DNA from: Streptomyces werraensis | Lineage (GTDB): Bacteria > Actinomycetota > Actinomycetes > Streptomycetales > Streptomycetaceae | Assembly: GCA_014656175.1 (NCBI GenBank) | Contig: BNBX01000002.1 | Span: 248,001 to 312,000, forward strand | Reading direction: 5' to 3' | Length of the DNA: 64,000 nucleotides | Shown here: positions 18,516 through 26,628 of the stretch, piece after piece | Layout: every line of letters starts with the position of its first letter | Position numbering within the stretch: position 1 is the first letter of the stretch | Made by a program: the position numbers and the translations under genes | Notes under the pieces: model-generated | The model's database searches: none | What the model was told of the DNA's origin: nothing | Seen by the model: the letters and a program-made list of their open reading frames with translations, nothing else

Positions 18516-18959
18516 TCAGACCGGGCGCCGCTGGCCGGGAAGCCGGAACCACACCGCCTTGCCGGACTCGGTGGGGCGGTGCCCGCACGACGAGCTGAGC
18601 GAGCGGATCAGCAGCAGCCCGCGCCCGTGCTCCTGCCACGGGTCGGGCAGGTCGAGATGCGGCCGGGTGAGGTCATGGGGCGGCTCCGGGTCGGCGTCGT
18701 GCACCTCCACCTGGAAACCGGTCGGCAGCAGCCGCAGGACCAGCTCGATCGGCGTGGCGCCGGAGGTGTGCTCCACGGCGTTCGCCACCAGCTCCGCCGT
18801 CAGCAGTTCCGCCGTGTCGCAGTCGGCGGAGTGCTCCCGCTCGGCGAGCGCCGTGCGCACCAGGGCGCGCGCGACGGGCACGGCCGCAGTCGTGTGCGGC
18901 AGCGCGACGCGCCAGGAGGTGGGAAGGGCGGGGGGTTCGTGCACAGCGGTTCCGTTCAT
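18516..18959 (-). CDS. HATPase_c anti-sigma-like ATP-binding protein
   Basis: A 147-residue GHKL-fold protein of the RsbW/SpoIIAB-like type that is abundant in Streptomyces. The N-box TAELVANAVEHTSG and the G2-like glycine box EHGRGLLLIRSL are clear. The N-terminal segment (PHTTAAVPVARALVRTALAE) is the usual lead-in helix. Such proteins act as anti-sigma kinases or partners of BldG-like anti-anti-sigma factors, and no partner is adjacent. It converges on the OTC gene with 9 bp between stops. Its start region contains an inverted repeat (GGAGCG/CGCTCC) over the ribosome binding area. Confidence 0.85.
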   Translation of the reverse strand: MNGTAVHEPPALPTSWRVALPHTTAAVPVARALVRTALAEREHSADCDTAELLTAELVANAVEHTSGATPIELVLRLLPTGFQVEVHDADPEPPHDLTRPHLDLPDPWQEHGRGLLLIRSLSSSCGHRPTESGKAVWFRLPGQRRPV

Positions 18960-19277
18960 GGAGCGGGCGCTCCCGTTTTTCGAGTGCCCATGGTACGGCG
19001 CGCCTCACCCGGCCCCGCCCCCGGGCCGGGGGAGCCGCCGGAGCCCTGCCGGGCGCACCGCCCGGGGCGCCGCGCCCCGGCTGTCGGGGCCTACCCGCCG
19101 GGCGACCCCGCCTCGCGCGCCCGTCCGCACCGTTACCGAGGCGTCGATGTTCCGTGACGGGTGTGACGGTGCCCGAACGGCGTATCGCGCACTCGTGACG
19201 ACAGTCACCAACCAGTGATAACTTCGAGTGGCAGACCTCACTGAGCCGCGCAGTGCCCGCCCGAGGAGGCCGCCCTC
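18960..19277. other. Divergent promoter region, 318 bp
   Basis: No gene is seen here. It holds the upstream region of the HATPase gene on one side, a strong hairpin (CCGGGGCG paired with CGCCCCGG, 19062-19080) in the middle, and the promoter of the enoyl-CoA hydratase operon at about 19195-19222 on the other side. Confidence 0.55.
19195..19222 (+). promoter_or_regulatory. Operator-like element a of the aryl-CoA cluster
   Basis: Perfect inverted repeat GTGAC-GACA-GTCAC (19195-19208) followed at fixed distance by GATAAC (19217-19222), 55 bp before the hydratase start. The same arrangement recurs at 24998-25025 in the other promoter of this cluster, with the same 22-bp offset. It is a candidate PaaX-family operator overlapping the promoter. 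Confidence 0.6.
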
Positions 19278-20105
19278 ATGAGTCCTTTCACCGGCTCCGC
19301 CGCCCGCACCGCGCGCTGGGAGCATCTGCGCGTGGAGTTCGCCGACGGCGTCGCCCACGTCACCCTCGCCCGCCCCGACAAGCTGAACGCGCTCACCTTC
19401 GGCGCCTACGCCGACCTGCGCGACCTGCTCGCCGAGCTGTCCCGGGAGCGGGCCGTCCGCGCCCTGGTGCTGGGCGGCGAGGGGCGCGGCTTCTGCTCCG
19501 GCGGCGACGTCGACGAGATCATCGGCGCCACCCTCTCCATGGACACCGCGCAGCTTCTCGACTTCAACCGCATGACCGGTCAGGTCGTCCGCGCGGTACG
19601 GGAGTGCCCCTTCCCCGTCGTCGCCGCGGTCCACGGCGTCGCCGCGGGCGCCGGCGCGGTCCTCGCGCTGGCCGCGGACTTCCGCGTCGCCGACCCCACC
19701 GCCCGCTTCGCGTTCCTCTTCACCCGGGTGGGCCTCTCCGGCGGCGACATGGGCGCGGCCTACCTGCTGCCCCGGGTGGTCGGCCTCGGCCACGCCACCC
19801 GCCTGCTGATGCTGGGGGAGCCGGTGCGCGCACCGGAGGCCGAGCGGATCGGCCTGATCAGCGCGCTCGCGGACGAGGGCGGCGCGGACACCGCGGCCCG
19901 CGAACTGGCCCGCCGCCTCGCCGACGGCCCGGCCCTCGCCCACGCCCAGACGAAGGCCCTGCTCACATCGGAACTCGACATGCCGCTCGCGGCAGCGATC
20001 GAACTCGACGCCTCCACCCAGGCCCTCCTCATGACGGGCGAGGACTACGCGGAATTCCACGCGGCTTTCACGGAGAAGCGCGCCCCGAAATGGAGGGGAC
20101 GATGA
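19278..20105 (+). CDS. Enoyl-CoA hydratase/isomerase family protein
   Basis: A 275-residue crotonase-fold enzyme acting on CoA thioesters. The oxyanion-hole strands are GRGFCSGGDVDEI and VHGVAAGAGAVLALAADFRVAD, and the segment LFTRVGLSGGDMGAAYLLPR covers the usual catalytic acid region. Length is typical. A GAGGAGG site lies nine bases before ATG 19278. It overlaps the aryl-CoA hydroxylase fusion gene by 4 bp (ATGA), so it should handle an intermediate of that pathway, probably hydration or ring opening of a dearomatised cyclohexenoyl-CoA. That assignment is inference from context. Confidence 0.88.
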   Translation: MSPFTGSAARTARWEHLRVEFADGVAHVTLARPDKLNALTFGAYADLRDLLAELSRERAVRALVLGGEGRGFCSGGDVDEIIGATLSMDTAQLLDFNRMTGQVVRAVRECPFPVVAAVHGVAAGAGAVLALAADFRVADPTARFAFLFTRVGLSGGDMGAAYLLPRVVGLGHATRLLMLGEPVRAPEAERIGLISALADEGGADTAARELARRLADGPALAHAQTKALLTSELDMPLAAAIELDASTQALLMTGEDYAEFHAAFTEKRAPKWRGR

Positions 20106-22450
20106 CCCCCTCAGGGGCGCGGGGAACCGCGCGCCCGGCCCCCACGGCGCCGCACCTGCGCGTAGCCGTCGTCGGCGGAGGCCCCGGCGGCCTCTACGCC
20201 GCCGCCCTCCTCAAACGCCTGGACCCGACCAGGGACATCACCGTCTGGGAACGCAACGCCCCCCACGACACCTTCGGCTTCGGCGTCGTCCTCTCGGACG
20301 AAACGCTGGGCGGCATCGAACACGCGGACCCGGAGGTCTACGCCGCCCTCACGACGGAATTCGTCCGCTGGGACAACATCGACATCGTCCACCGCAGCAC
20401 CCGTCACACCTCCGGAGGACACGGCTTCGCAGCCCTCGGCCGCCGCCGCCTCCTGGAGATCCTCCACCACCGCTGCCGCTCCCTGGGAGTGGACCTCCGC
20501 TTCCGCGAGGAGGCCCCGGGCCCCGCCCGCCTCGCGGAGACGCACGACCTGGTGATCGCCGCCGACGGAGTCCACAGCACCACCCGCACCGCCTTCGCGG
20601 ACGTGTTCCGCCCGCACATCACCGCGCACCGCTGCCGCTACATCTGGCTGGCCGCCGACTTCGCCTTCGACGCCTTCCGCTTCGAGATCGCCGAGACCGA
20701 GCACGGCGTGATGCAGCTGCACGGCTACCCGTTCTCCGCCGGCGCCTCCACCGTGATCGTGGAGATGCGCGAAGAGGTGTGGCGCGCCGCCGGGTTCGAC
20801 GAGCTCGACGAGACCGGGTCCGTCGAACGCTGCGCCAAGATTTTCGCGGACGCGCTCGGCGGTCGCCCCCTGCGCTCCAACAACTCGACGTGGACGACCT
20901 TCCGCACGGTCGTCAACGAGCGCTGGTCGCACGGCAACGTCGTGCTGCTCGGCGACGCCGCCCACACCGCCCACTTCTCCATCGGCTCCGGCACCAAGCT
21001 CGCCGTGGAGGACGCGCTCGCGCTCGCCGCCTGTCTGGGCGAGCAGCCCACGCTCACCGCCGCCCTCGAGGCCTACGAGGCGGAACGGCGGCCCGTGGTC
21101 GCCTCCACCCAGCGCGCGGCACGCGCCAGCCTCGAGTGGTTCGAGAACCTCGCCCTGTATCTGCGCCAGCCGCCGCGCCAGTTCGCGTTCAACCTGCTCA
21201 CCCGCAGCCGCCGCGTCACCCACGACAACCTGCGGCTGCGCGACGCCCGGTTCACCGAGGCCGTGGAGCGCGGCTTCGGCTGCCCGCCCGGCACCCCGCC
21301 CATGTTCACCCCGTTCCGGCTGCGCGGACTCACCCTGCGCAACCGGGTCGTCGTCTCGCCCATGGACATGTACTCGGCGGCCGACGGCCTGCCCGGCGAC
21401 TTCCACCTCGTCCACCTCGGCGCCCGCGCGCTGGGCGGCGCGGGGCTGGTGATGACGGAGATGGTGTGCGTCAGCCCGGAGGGCCGGATCACCCCCGGGT
21501 GCGCCGGACTGTGGAGCGGCCGGCAGGCGGAGGCGTGGCGGCGGATCACGGACTTCGTGCACACCCGCGCCCCGGGCACGGCCATCGGCGTGCAGCTCGG
21601 CCACAGCGGACGCAAGGGCTCGACCAAGCTGATGTGGGAGGGCATGGACGAGCCGCTCGACGAGGGCAACTGGCCCCTGGTCGCCGCGTCCCCGCTCCCG
21701 TACAGGCCGGGGAGCCAGACCCCCCGCGAGCTGTCCCGTGCGCAGCTCACCGATCTGCGTGAGCAGTTCACGGCCGCTGCGGTGCGGGCCGCGCGGGCCG
21801 GGTTCGACCTGCTCGAACTGCACTGCGCGCACGGCTATCTGCTCTCCGGCTTCCTCTCCCCGCTGACGAACCGGCGCACCGACGCCTACGGCGGCTCGCT
21901 GGAGAAGCGGCTGCGCTTCCCGCTGGAGGTGTTCGACGCGGTGCGGGCGGTGTGGCCGGAGGACCGGCCGATGACCGTGCGGATCTCCGCGACGGACTGG
22001 GCGGAGGGCGGCACCACGGCGGAGGACGCGGTCGCGATCGCCCGCGCCTTCGCCGACCACGGGGCCGACGCGATCGACGTGTCCACCGGGCAGGTGGTGG
22101 CCGACGAGGAACCGGAGTTCGGCCGCTCCTACCAGACGCCGTTCGCCGACCGGGTGCGCAACGAGGCCCGTGTCCCGGTGATCGCGGTCGGCGCGATCTC
22201 CTCCTGGGACGACGTCAACTCCCTCATTCTGGCCGGGCGTACGGACCTGTGCGCGCTGGCCCGCCCGCATCTGTACGACCCGCACTGGACGCTGCACGCG
22301 GCCGCCGAGCAGGGGTACGAGGGTCCGGGCGTGGTCTGGCCGCCGCAGTACCGCGCGGGCAGCCGCCCGCCCCGCACCGGCCGCACCGACGTCCCCAAGC
22401 CCCGCCTCACCCTGTCCGGCCTGCCGCTCACGGAGGCGCCGGGCGCGTGA
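20102..22450 (+). CDS. Aryl-CoA monooxygenase / OYE-type reductase fusion
   Basis: A 782-residue two-domain flavoenzyme. The N-terminal FAD monooxygenase domain shows GGGPGG (25-30) and GDAAHTAHFS (from about 284). From about residue 400 an old-yellow-enzyme domain starts (PFRLRGLTLRNRVVVSPM), with HSGRKGS and the CAHGYLLSGFLSP segment. This architecture is that of 2-aminobenzoyl-CoA monooxygenase/reductase and salicylyl-CoA 5-hydroxylase/oxidoreductase, which hydroxylate and then reduce the aromatic CoA ester. ATG at 20102 overlaps the hydratase stop. With a CoA ligase, acyl-CoA dehydrogenase and Rid protein nearby, anthranilate is the most likely substrate and salicylate the main alternative. 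The stop lies 1 bp from the convergent regulator's stop. Confidence 0.9.
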   Translation: MTPSGARGTARPAPTAPHLRVAVVGGGPGGLYAAALLKRLDPTRDITVWERNAPHDTFGFGVVLSDETLGGIEHADPEVYAALTTEFVRWDNIDIVHRSTRHTSGGHGFAALGRRRLLEILHHRCRSLGVDLRFREEAPGPARLAETHDLVIAADGVHSTTRTAFADVFRPHITAHRCRYIWLAADFAFDAFRFEIAETEHGVMQLHGYPFSAGASTVIVEMREEVWRAAGFDELDETGSVERCAKIFADALGGRPLRSNNSTWTTFRTVVNERWSHGNVVLLGDAAHTAHFSIGSGTKLAVEDALALAACLGEQPTLTAALEAYEAERRPVVASTQRAARASLEWFENLALYLRQPPRQFAFNLLTRSRRVTHDNLRLRDARFTEAVERGFGCPPGTPPMFTPFRLRGLTLRNRVVVSPMDMYSAADGLPGDFHLVHLGARALGGAGLVMTEMVCVSPEGRITPGCAGLWSGRQAEAWRRITDFVHTRAPGTAIGVQLGHSGRKGSTKLMWEGMDEPLDEGNWPLVAASPLPYRPGSQTPRELSRAQLTDLREQFTAAAVRAARAGFDLLELHCAHGYLLSGFLSPLTNRRTDAYGGSLEKRLRFPLEVFDAVRAVWPEDRPMTVRISATDWAEGGTTAEDAVAIARAFADHGADAIDVSTGQVVADEEPEFGRSYQTPFADRVRNEARVPVIAVGAISSWDDVNSLILAGRTDLCALARPHLYDPHWTLHAAAEQGYEGPGVVWPPQYRAGSRPPRTGRTDVPKPRLTLSGLPLTEAPGA

Positions 22451-22451
22451 C

Positions 22452-23300
22452 TCAGAGGGGTGCGCCCCGGTCGGCCTCCGCATCCGAGGCGGGGTTCGCG
22501 AACTCCGCCCCCGCGTCCCGCAGCCGCTCGTGGAGCGCCCGGAAGACGGACGCCGAGCGGGTGCCCGGCCAGTCTGCCGGCAGCAGACCGGCGGGCAGGC
22601 CCGGGTCGGCGTAGGGGAGGTGACGCCAGGAGTCCAGGGCCAGGAGGTAGTCGCGGTACGCCTCCTCGGGCGGGGTGTCCGTACGCTGCTCCCAGGCGTG
22701 CAGCACCGGCGCGTGCTGTTCCAGGAACGCCTCGTGCTCCGCCGCGATCGCCTTCAGGTCCCACCAGCGGGCCACCGCCTCCGCCGTGGCCGCGAATCCG
22801 AGGTGCTCGCCCCGGAACAGGTCGACGTACCCGTCCAGCCGCAGCCGCTCCAGGGTGTGCCGGGTCTCCTCGTACAGCCGGCTCGGGGCGATCCACACGC
22901 CGGGCGCCGCCGTGCCGAAGCCGAGACCGGCCAGCCGGGAGCGCAGCAGATGCCGCTTCTGCCGCTCCGACTCCGGCACCGAGAACACCGCGAGCACCCA
23001 GCCCTCGTCGGCGGGCGGCGCGGTGGCGTAGATGCGCCGGTCGCCGTCCTCCAGCAACTGGCGCGCCTCCGGGGACAGTTCGTAACCGGCCGCGCCCTGG
23101 GCGGTGCGGGCCGGGAGCAGCAGTCCGCGGCGCTTGAGCCGGGACACCGAGGAACGCACGGACGGGGCGTCCACGCCGACAACGGCCAGCAGCCGGATCA
23201 GCTCCGCGACGGGCACCGGGCCCGGCACGAACCGGCCGTAGGCGCCGTAGAGCGTGACGATGAGAGACCGTGGAGCATGCTGGTCGGACACGTTGATCAT
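22452..23300 (-). CDS. PaaX-family transcriptional repressor
   Basis: A 282-residue regulator with the PaaX architecture: an N-terminal winged helix (SLIVTLYGAYGRFV through VRSSVSRLKRRGLLLP, residues 12-63), a central ferredoxin-like domain (WVLAVFSVPESERQKRHLLRSRLAGLGFG) and a C-terminal domain. PaaX relatives repress aryl-CoA degradation genes and are released by the CoA thioester made by the first enzyme. It lies 34 bp downstream of the aryl-CoA ligase on the same strand, so the ligase that makes the likely inducer and the sensor are co-transcribed. The ATG at 23300 lacks a strong ribosome site, and GTG three codons in is an alternative. Confidence 0.92.
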   Translation of the reverse strand: MINVSDQHAPRSLIVTLYGAYGRFVPGPVPVAELIRLLAVVGVDAPSVRSSVSRLKRRGLLLPARTAQGAAGYELSPEARQLLEDGDRRIYATAPPADEGWVLAVFSVPESERQKRHLLRSRLAGLGFGTAAPGVWIAPSRLYEETRHTLERLRLDGYVDLFRGEHLGFAATAEAVARWWDLKAIAAEHEAFLEQHAPVLHAWEQRTDTPPEEAYRDYLLALDSWRHLPYADPGLPAGLLPADWPGTRSASVFRALHERLRDAGAEFANPASDAEADRGAPL

Positions 23301-23334
23301 CTTAGGTCGTGGCCGCCGCCCCGTGTTCCCGGCA

Positions 23335-24945
23335 TCAGCCCTGCTCGTCTCCGGCCCCGGCGCCGGTGCGCAGCCGGAACCGCTGGAGCTTGCCGGTGGC
23401 CGTGCGCGGCAGCGCGTCCAGGAAGACGATCTCCCGCGGGCACTTGTACGGCGCCAGCTCCGCCTTCACGAACGCCCGCAGCGCCTCCGCGTCCCGCCCG
23501 GCGCCCTCCTTGAGGACCGTGTACGCCACGACGACCTGGCCGCGAGCCTCGTCGGGCCGCCCGACCACCGCCGCCTCCACCACGTCCGGATGGCGCAGCA
23601 GCGCGTCCTCGACCTCGGGGCCGGCGATGTTGTACCCGGCCGAAATGATCATGTCGTCGGCGCGGGCCACGTACCGGAAGTAGCCGTCGGGGTCGCGTAC
23701 GTAGGTGTCGCCCGTGACGTTCCAGCCGTCCCGCACGTAGTCCCGCTGGCGCGGGTCGGCCAGGTAGCGGCAGCCGACGGGCCCGCGCACCGCGAGCAGC
23801 CCCGGCTGCCCGTCGGGCAACGGAACGCCGTCCGCGTCCTGCACGCGCGCCTGCCAGCCGGGCACGGGGACGCCGGTGGCGCCGGGGCGGATGTCGTCGT
23901 CGGCGGCGGAGATGAAGATGTGCAGCAGCTCGGTGGCGCCGATGCCGTTGATGATGCGCAGCCCGGTCCGGTCGTGCCAGGCCTGCCAGGTCGCGGCCGG
24001 CAGGTTCTCGCCCGCCGAGACACAACGGCGCAGGCTGGACAGGTCATGGCCGTCCGCCTCCGCCAGCATCGCCCGGTAGGCGGTGGGCGCGGTGAACAGC
24101 ACCGACACCCGGTGCTCACCGATCGCCGCCAACAGCTGTGAGGGACGGGCCTGTTCGAGCAGCAGCGCGCTCGCGCCCGCGCGCAGCGGGAACACCACCA
24201 GACCACCCAGGCCGAAGGTGAAGCCCAGCGGGGGACTGCCCGCGAACACGTCGTCGGCGACCGGCTTGAGGACATGCCGGGAGAAGGTGTCCGCGATGGC
24301 CAGCACGTCCCGGTGGAAGTGCATGCAGCCCTTGGGCTTCCCGGTCGTGCCGGAGGTGAAGGCGATCAGGGCGACGTCGTCGGCGGCCGTCGGCACGGCG
24401 TCGAACGGGCCGTCGGAGGCCGGGCGGCGCAGCAGGTCGTCGCGTGAGTCGCCGCCGAACGCGGCGATCCGCAGGTCCGGGACCTCCGCCTTCACGAGGT
24501 CGTCGAGGGAGCGCACGTCGCACAGGGCGTGCCGCACCTCGGCGAGCGCGCAGACGGTGGCCAGCTCGTGCGGCCGCTGCTGGGCCAGCACGGTGACGGC
24601 GACCGCGCCCGCCTTCAGCACCGCGAGCCAGCAGGCGGCCAGCCACGGTGTGGTGGGCCCGCGCAGCAGCACCCGGTTGCCGGGCACCACCCCGAGGTCC
24701 GTGGTGAGCAGATGCGCCAGCCGGTCCACCCGCGCGCGCAGCTCCCCGTACGTCAGGACCCCGCCGTCGGGCGTGCGGAACGCCGGATGGTCCCCGGGCG
24801 GGCCGTGGAGCAGTTCCGCGGCGCAGTTCAGCCGGTCGGGGTAGCGCAGCTCCGGCAGGTCGAAACGGAGCTCGGGCCACTCGTCCGGTGGCGGGAGATG
24901 GTCGCGGGCGAAGGTGTCGACGTGCGCGGTGGACCGTGGATTCAT
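23335..24945 (-). CDS. Aryl-CoA ligase (2-aminobenzoate/benzoate-CoA ligase type)
   Basis: A 536-residue ANL-superfamily adenylating enzyme that activates an aromatic acid to its CoA thioester with ATP. The P-loop-like motif TSGTTGKPKG is at 197-206. VSAGENLPAATWQAW and NGIGATELLHIFISA mark the aryl-binding region of benzoate-type ligases, and Lys519 in PRTATGKLQR is the catalytic lysine of the C-terminal lid. Length is typical. ATG at 24945 follows GAGGGGG. It is transcribed divergently from the acyl-CoA dehydrogenase operon across a 119-bp region carrying an operator-like element. Anthranilate or a similar ortho-substituted benzoate is the inferred substrate. Confidence 0.9.
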   Translation of the reverse strand: MNPRSTAHVDTFARDHLPPPDEWPELRFDLPELRYPDRLNCAAELLHGPPGDHPAFRTPDGGVLTYGELRARVDRLAHLLTTDLGVVPGNRVLLRGPTTPWLAACWLAVLKAGAVAVTVLAQQRPHELATVCALAEVRHALCDVRSLDDLVKAEVPDLRIAAFGGDSRDDLLRRPASDGPFDAVPTAADDVALIAFTSGTTGKPKGCMHFHRDVLAIADTFSRHVLKPVADDVFAGSPPLGFTFGLGGLVVFPLRAGASALLLEQARPSQLLAAIGEHRVSVLFTAPTAYRAMLAEADGHDLSSLRRCVSAGENLPAATWQAWHDRTGLRIINGIGATELLHIFISAADDDIRPGATGVPVPGWQARVQDADGVPLPDGQPGLLAVRGPVGCRYLADPRQRDYVRDGWNVTGDTYVRDPDGYFRYVARADDMIISAGYNIAGPEVEDALLRHPDVVEAAVVGRPDEARGQVVVAYTVLKEGAGRDAEALRAFVKAELAPYKCPREIVFLDALPRTATGKLQRFRLRTGAGAGDEQG

Positions 24946-24997
24946 GTCGATGCGCCCCCTCGGCGTGGTGGGCTCGCATCAGGAGCGTATCGTGTTG

Positions 24998-25025
24998 GTG
25001 ACGGCAGTCAACGGTTCGCGATAAC
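24998..25025. promoter_or_regulatory. Operator-like element b of the aryl-CoA cluster
   Basis: GTGAC-GGCA-GTCAA at 24998-25011, then GATAAC at 25020-25025, the same order and the same 22-bp offset as at 19195-19222. On the other strand the repeat overlaps a TTGACT hexamer that could be the -35 of the ligase-paaX transcript, so one bound regulator could control both divergent promoters. Confidence 0.6.
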
Positions 25026-25064
25026 CTCGGCGGGGTGGCCCACCGGCGAGAGAAGGGACCGGCG

Positions 25065-26192
25065 ATGACCGCATTCTCGCTCGAACCGTCACAACTCGCC
25101 CGGTGCGCGGAGCTGCGCACCCTGGCCGCCGAACGGCTGCGGCCGCTCGCCGAGAAGGGGGAGCCGGGCCGCGTGAACCGGGCGCTCGTCGCCGAGTTGG
25201 GCGCCCTCGGGCTGCTCTCCCGGCTGTTCACCGCCGGCGCGCTGGACCTGTGCCTGATGCGCGAGTCGCTCGCCCAGGCGTGCACGGAGGCGGAGACCGC
25301 CCTCGCTCTCCAGGGCCTCGGCGCCCACCCCGTGCACGCCCACGGCACCCCCGGACAGAGGGAGCGGTGGCTCCCCCGGGTGAGTGACGGCACGGCGGTC
25401 GCGGCCTTCGCCCTCTCCGAACCCGGCGCCGGCTCCGACGCGGCCGCCCTGTCCCTGCGCGCGGAGCGCGACGGGCCGGACGGGTGGCGGCTCACCGGCG
25501 AGAAGTGCTGGATCTCCAACGCCCCCGACGCCGACCTCTACACCGTCTTCGCCCGCACCACGCCCGCCGCCGGCGCCCGTGGCGTGACCGCCTTCCTGGT
25601 GCCCGCCGACCGGCCCGGCCTCACCGGCAGCCGCCTGGACATGGTCGCCCCGCACGCCGTCGGGACCCTGCGCTTCGACGGCGTGCCCGTCACCGCCGCC
25701 GACGTCCTCGGCGAGCCCGACGCGGGCTTCCGGGTCGCCATGGACACCCTCAACCTGTTCCGGCCCAGCGTCGGCGCCTTCGCCGTCGGCATGGCGCAGG
25801 CCGCCCTCGACGCGACGCTCGCCCACACCGCCACGCGGGACGCCTTCGGCGGCAGGCTCAAGGACCTCCAGGCCGTCGCCCACCAGGTCGCCGAGATGTC
25901 CGTCCGCACGGAGGCCGCCCGCCTGATGGTGTACGCGGCGGCCACCGCGTACGACGAGGGCGCGGACGACGTGCCGCGGCGCTCCGCCATGGCGAAGCTG
26001 CTGGCCACCGAGACCGCCCAGTACGTCGTCGACACCGCCGTCCAGCTGCACGGCGCGCGCGCCCTGTGCCGTGGCCATCTGCTCGAGCACCTGTACCGCG
26101 AGGTCCGTGCGCCCCGCATCTACGAGGGGGCGAGCGAGGTCCAGCGCGGCATCATCGCCAAGGAGCTGTACAAGACCCTGGAGGCCCGGTGA
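25065..26192 (+). CDS. Acyl-CoA dehydrogenase
   Basis: A 375-residue FAD-dependent dehydrogenase of the ACAD fold. FALSEPGAGSDAAAL and GEKCWISNAPDADLYTVFART are the flavin/substrate-binding signatures, GRLKDLQAVAHQVAEM lies in the C-terminal helical domain, and the terminal IYEGASEVQRGIIAKEL carries the Glu expected to act as base. ATG at 25065 follows AGAAGGGA. The stop overlaps the Rid gene start by 4 bp. In this setting it probably oxidises an alicyclic or ring-cleaved CoA intermediate of the aromatic pathway (inference). Confidence 0.9.
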   Translation: MTAFSLEPSQLARCAELRTLAAERLRPLAEKGEPGRVNRALVAELGALGLLSRLFTAGALDLCLMRESLAQACTEAETALALQGLGAHPVHAHGTPGQRERWLPRVSDGTAVAAFALSEPGAGSDAAALSLRAERDGPDGWRLTGEKCWISNAPDADLYTVFARTTPAAGARGVTAFLVPADRPGLTGSRLDMVAPHAVGTLRFDGVPVTAADVLGEPDAGFRVAMDTLNLFRPSVGAFAVGMAQAALDATLAHTATRDAFGGRLKDLQAVAHQVAEMSVRTEAARLMVYAAATAYDEGADDVPRRSAMAKLLATETAQYVVDTAVQLHGARALCRGHLLEHLYREVRAPRIYEGASEVQRGIIAKELYKTLEAR

Positions 26193-26587
26193 CCGCCGAG
26201 CGCGTCAACCCGCCCGACCTGTCCCCGCCCGCCGGCTTCTCCCACGCCGTCGTCGCCACCGGCTCCCGCGTGGTGTTCCTGGCCGGCCAGACCGCACTCG
26301 ACGGCGACGGGAAGGTCGTCGGCGACACGCTCCCCGAACAGTTCACCCGCGCCCTCACCAACCTCCTCACCGCCCTGCGCGCCGCCGGCGGCGCCCCCGC
26401 CGACCTGGCCCGCGTCACCGTCTACGCCACCGACGTCGCGGCGTACCGCGCGCACGCGCGGGAACTCGGCCGGATCTGGCGGGACGTGGCGGGACGCGAC
26501 TACCCGGCGATGGCGGTCGTGGAGGTGGTGCGGCTGTGGGACGAGGAGGCGATGGTCGAGCTCGACGGGTTCGCCGTCCTCCCGTGA
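26189..26587 (+). CDS. Rid-family protein lacking the classical arginine
   Basis: A 132-residue YjgF/Rid-fold trimer subunit. VVFLAGQTALDGDGKVVG and ADLARVTVYATDVAAYRA are family blocks. In true RidA deaminases a PAR motif supplies the Arg that binds the 2-iminoacid; here the equivalent site reads YPAMAV, so that Arg is missing, while the C-terminal VELDGFAVL keeps the Glu. It therefore belongs to one of the Rid subgroups that lack deaminase activity in the few cases tested. The start GTG overlaps the dehydrogenase stop (GTGA). Its place in an aminoaromatic pathway suggests handling of an amino/imino-cyclohexenyl intermediate. Confidence 0.85.
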   Translation: MTAERVNPPDLSPPAGFSHAVVATGSRVVFLAGQTALDGDGKVVGDTLPEQFTRALTNLLTALRAAGGAPADLARVTVYATDVAAYRAHARELGRIWRDVAGRDYPAMAVVEVVRLWDEEAMVELDGFAVLP

Positions 26588-26628
26588 GCCGCCGCGCGCG
26601 GCCCGCCCGCTCCTCCTAGCCTGGTGCG

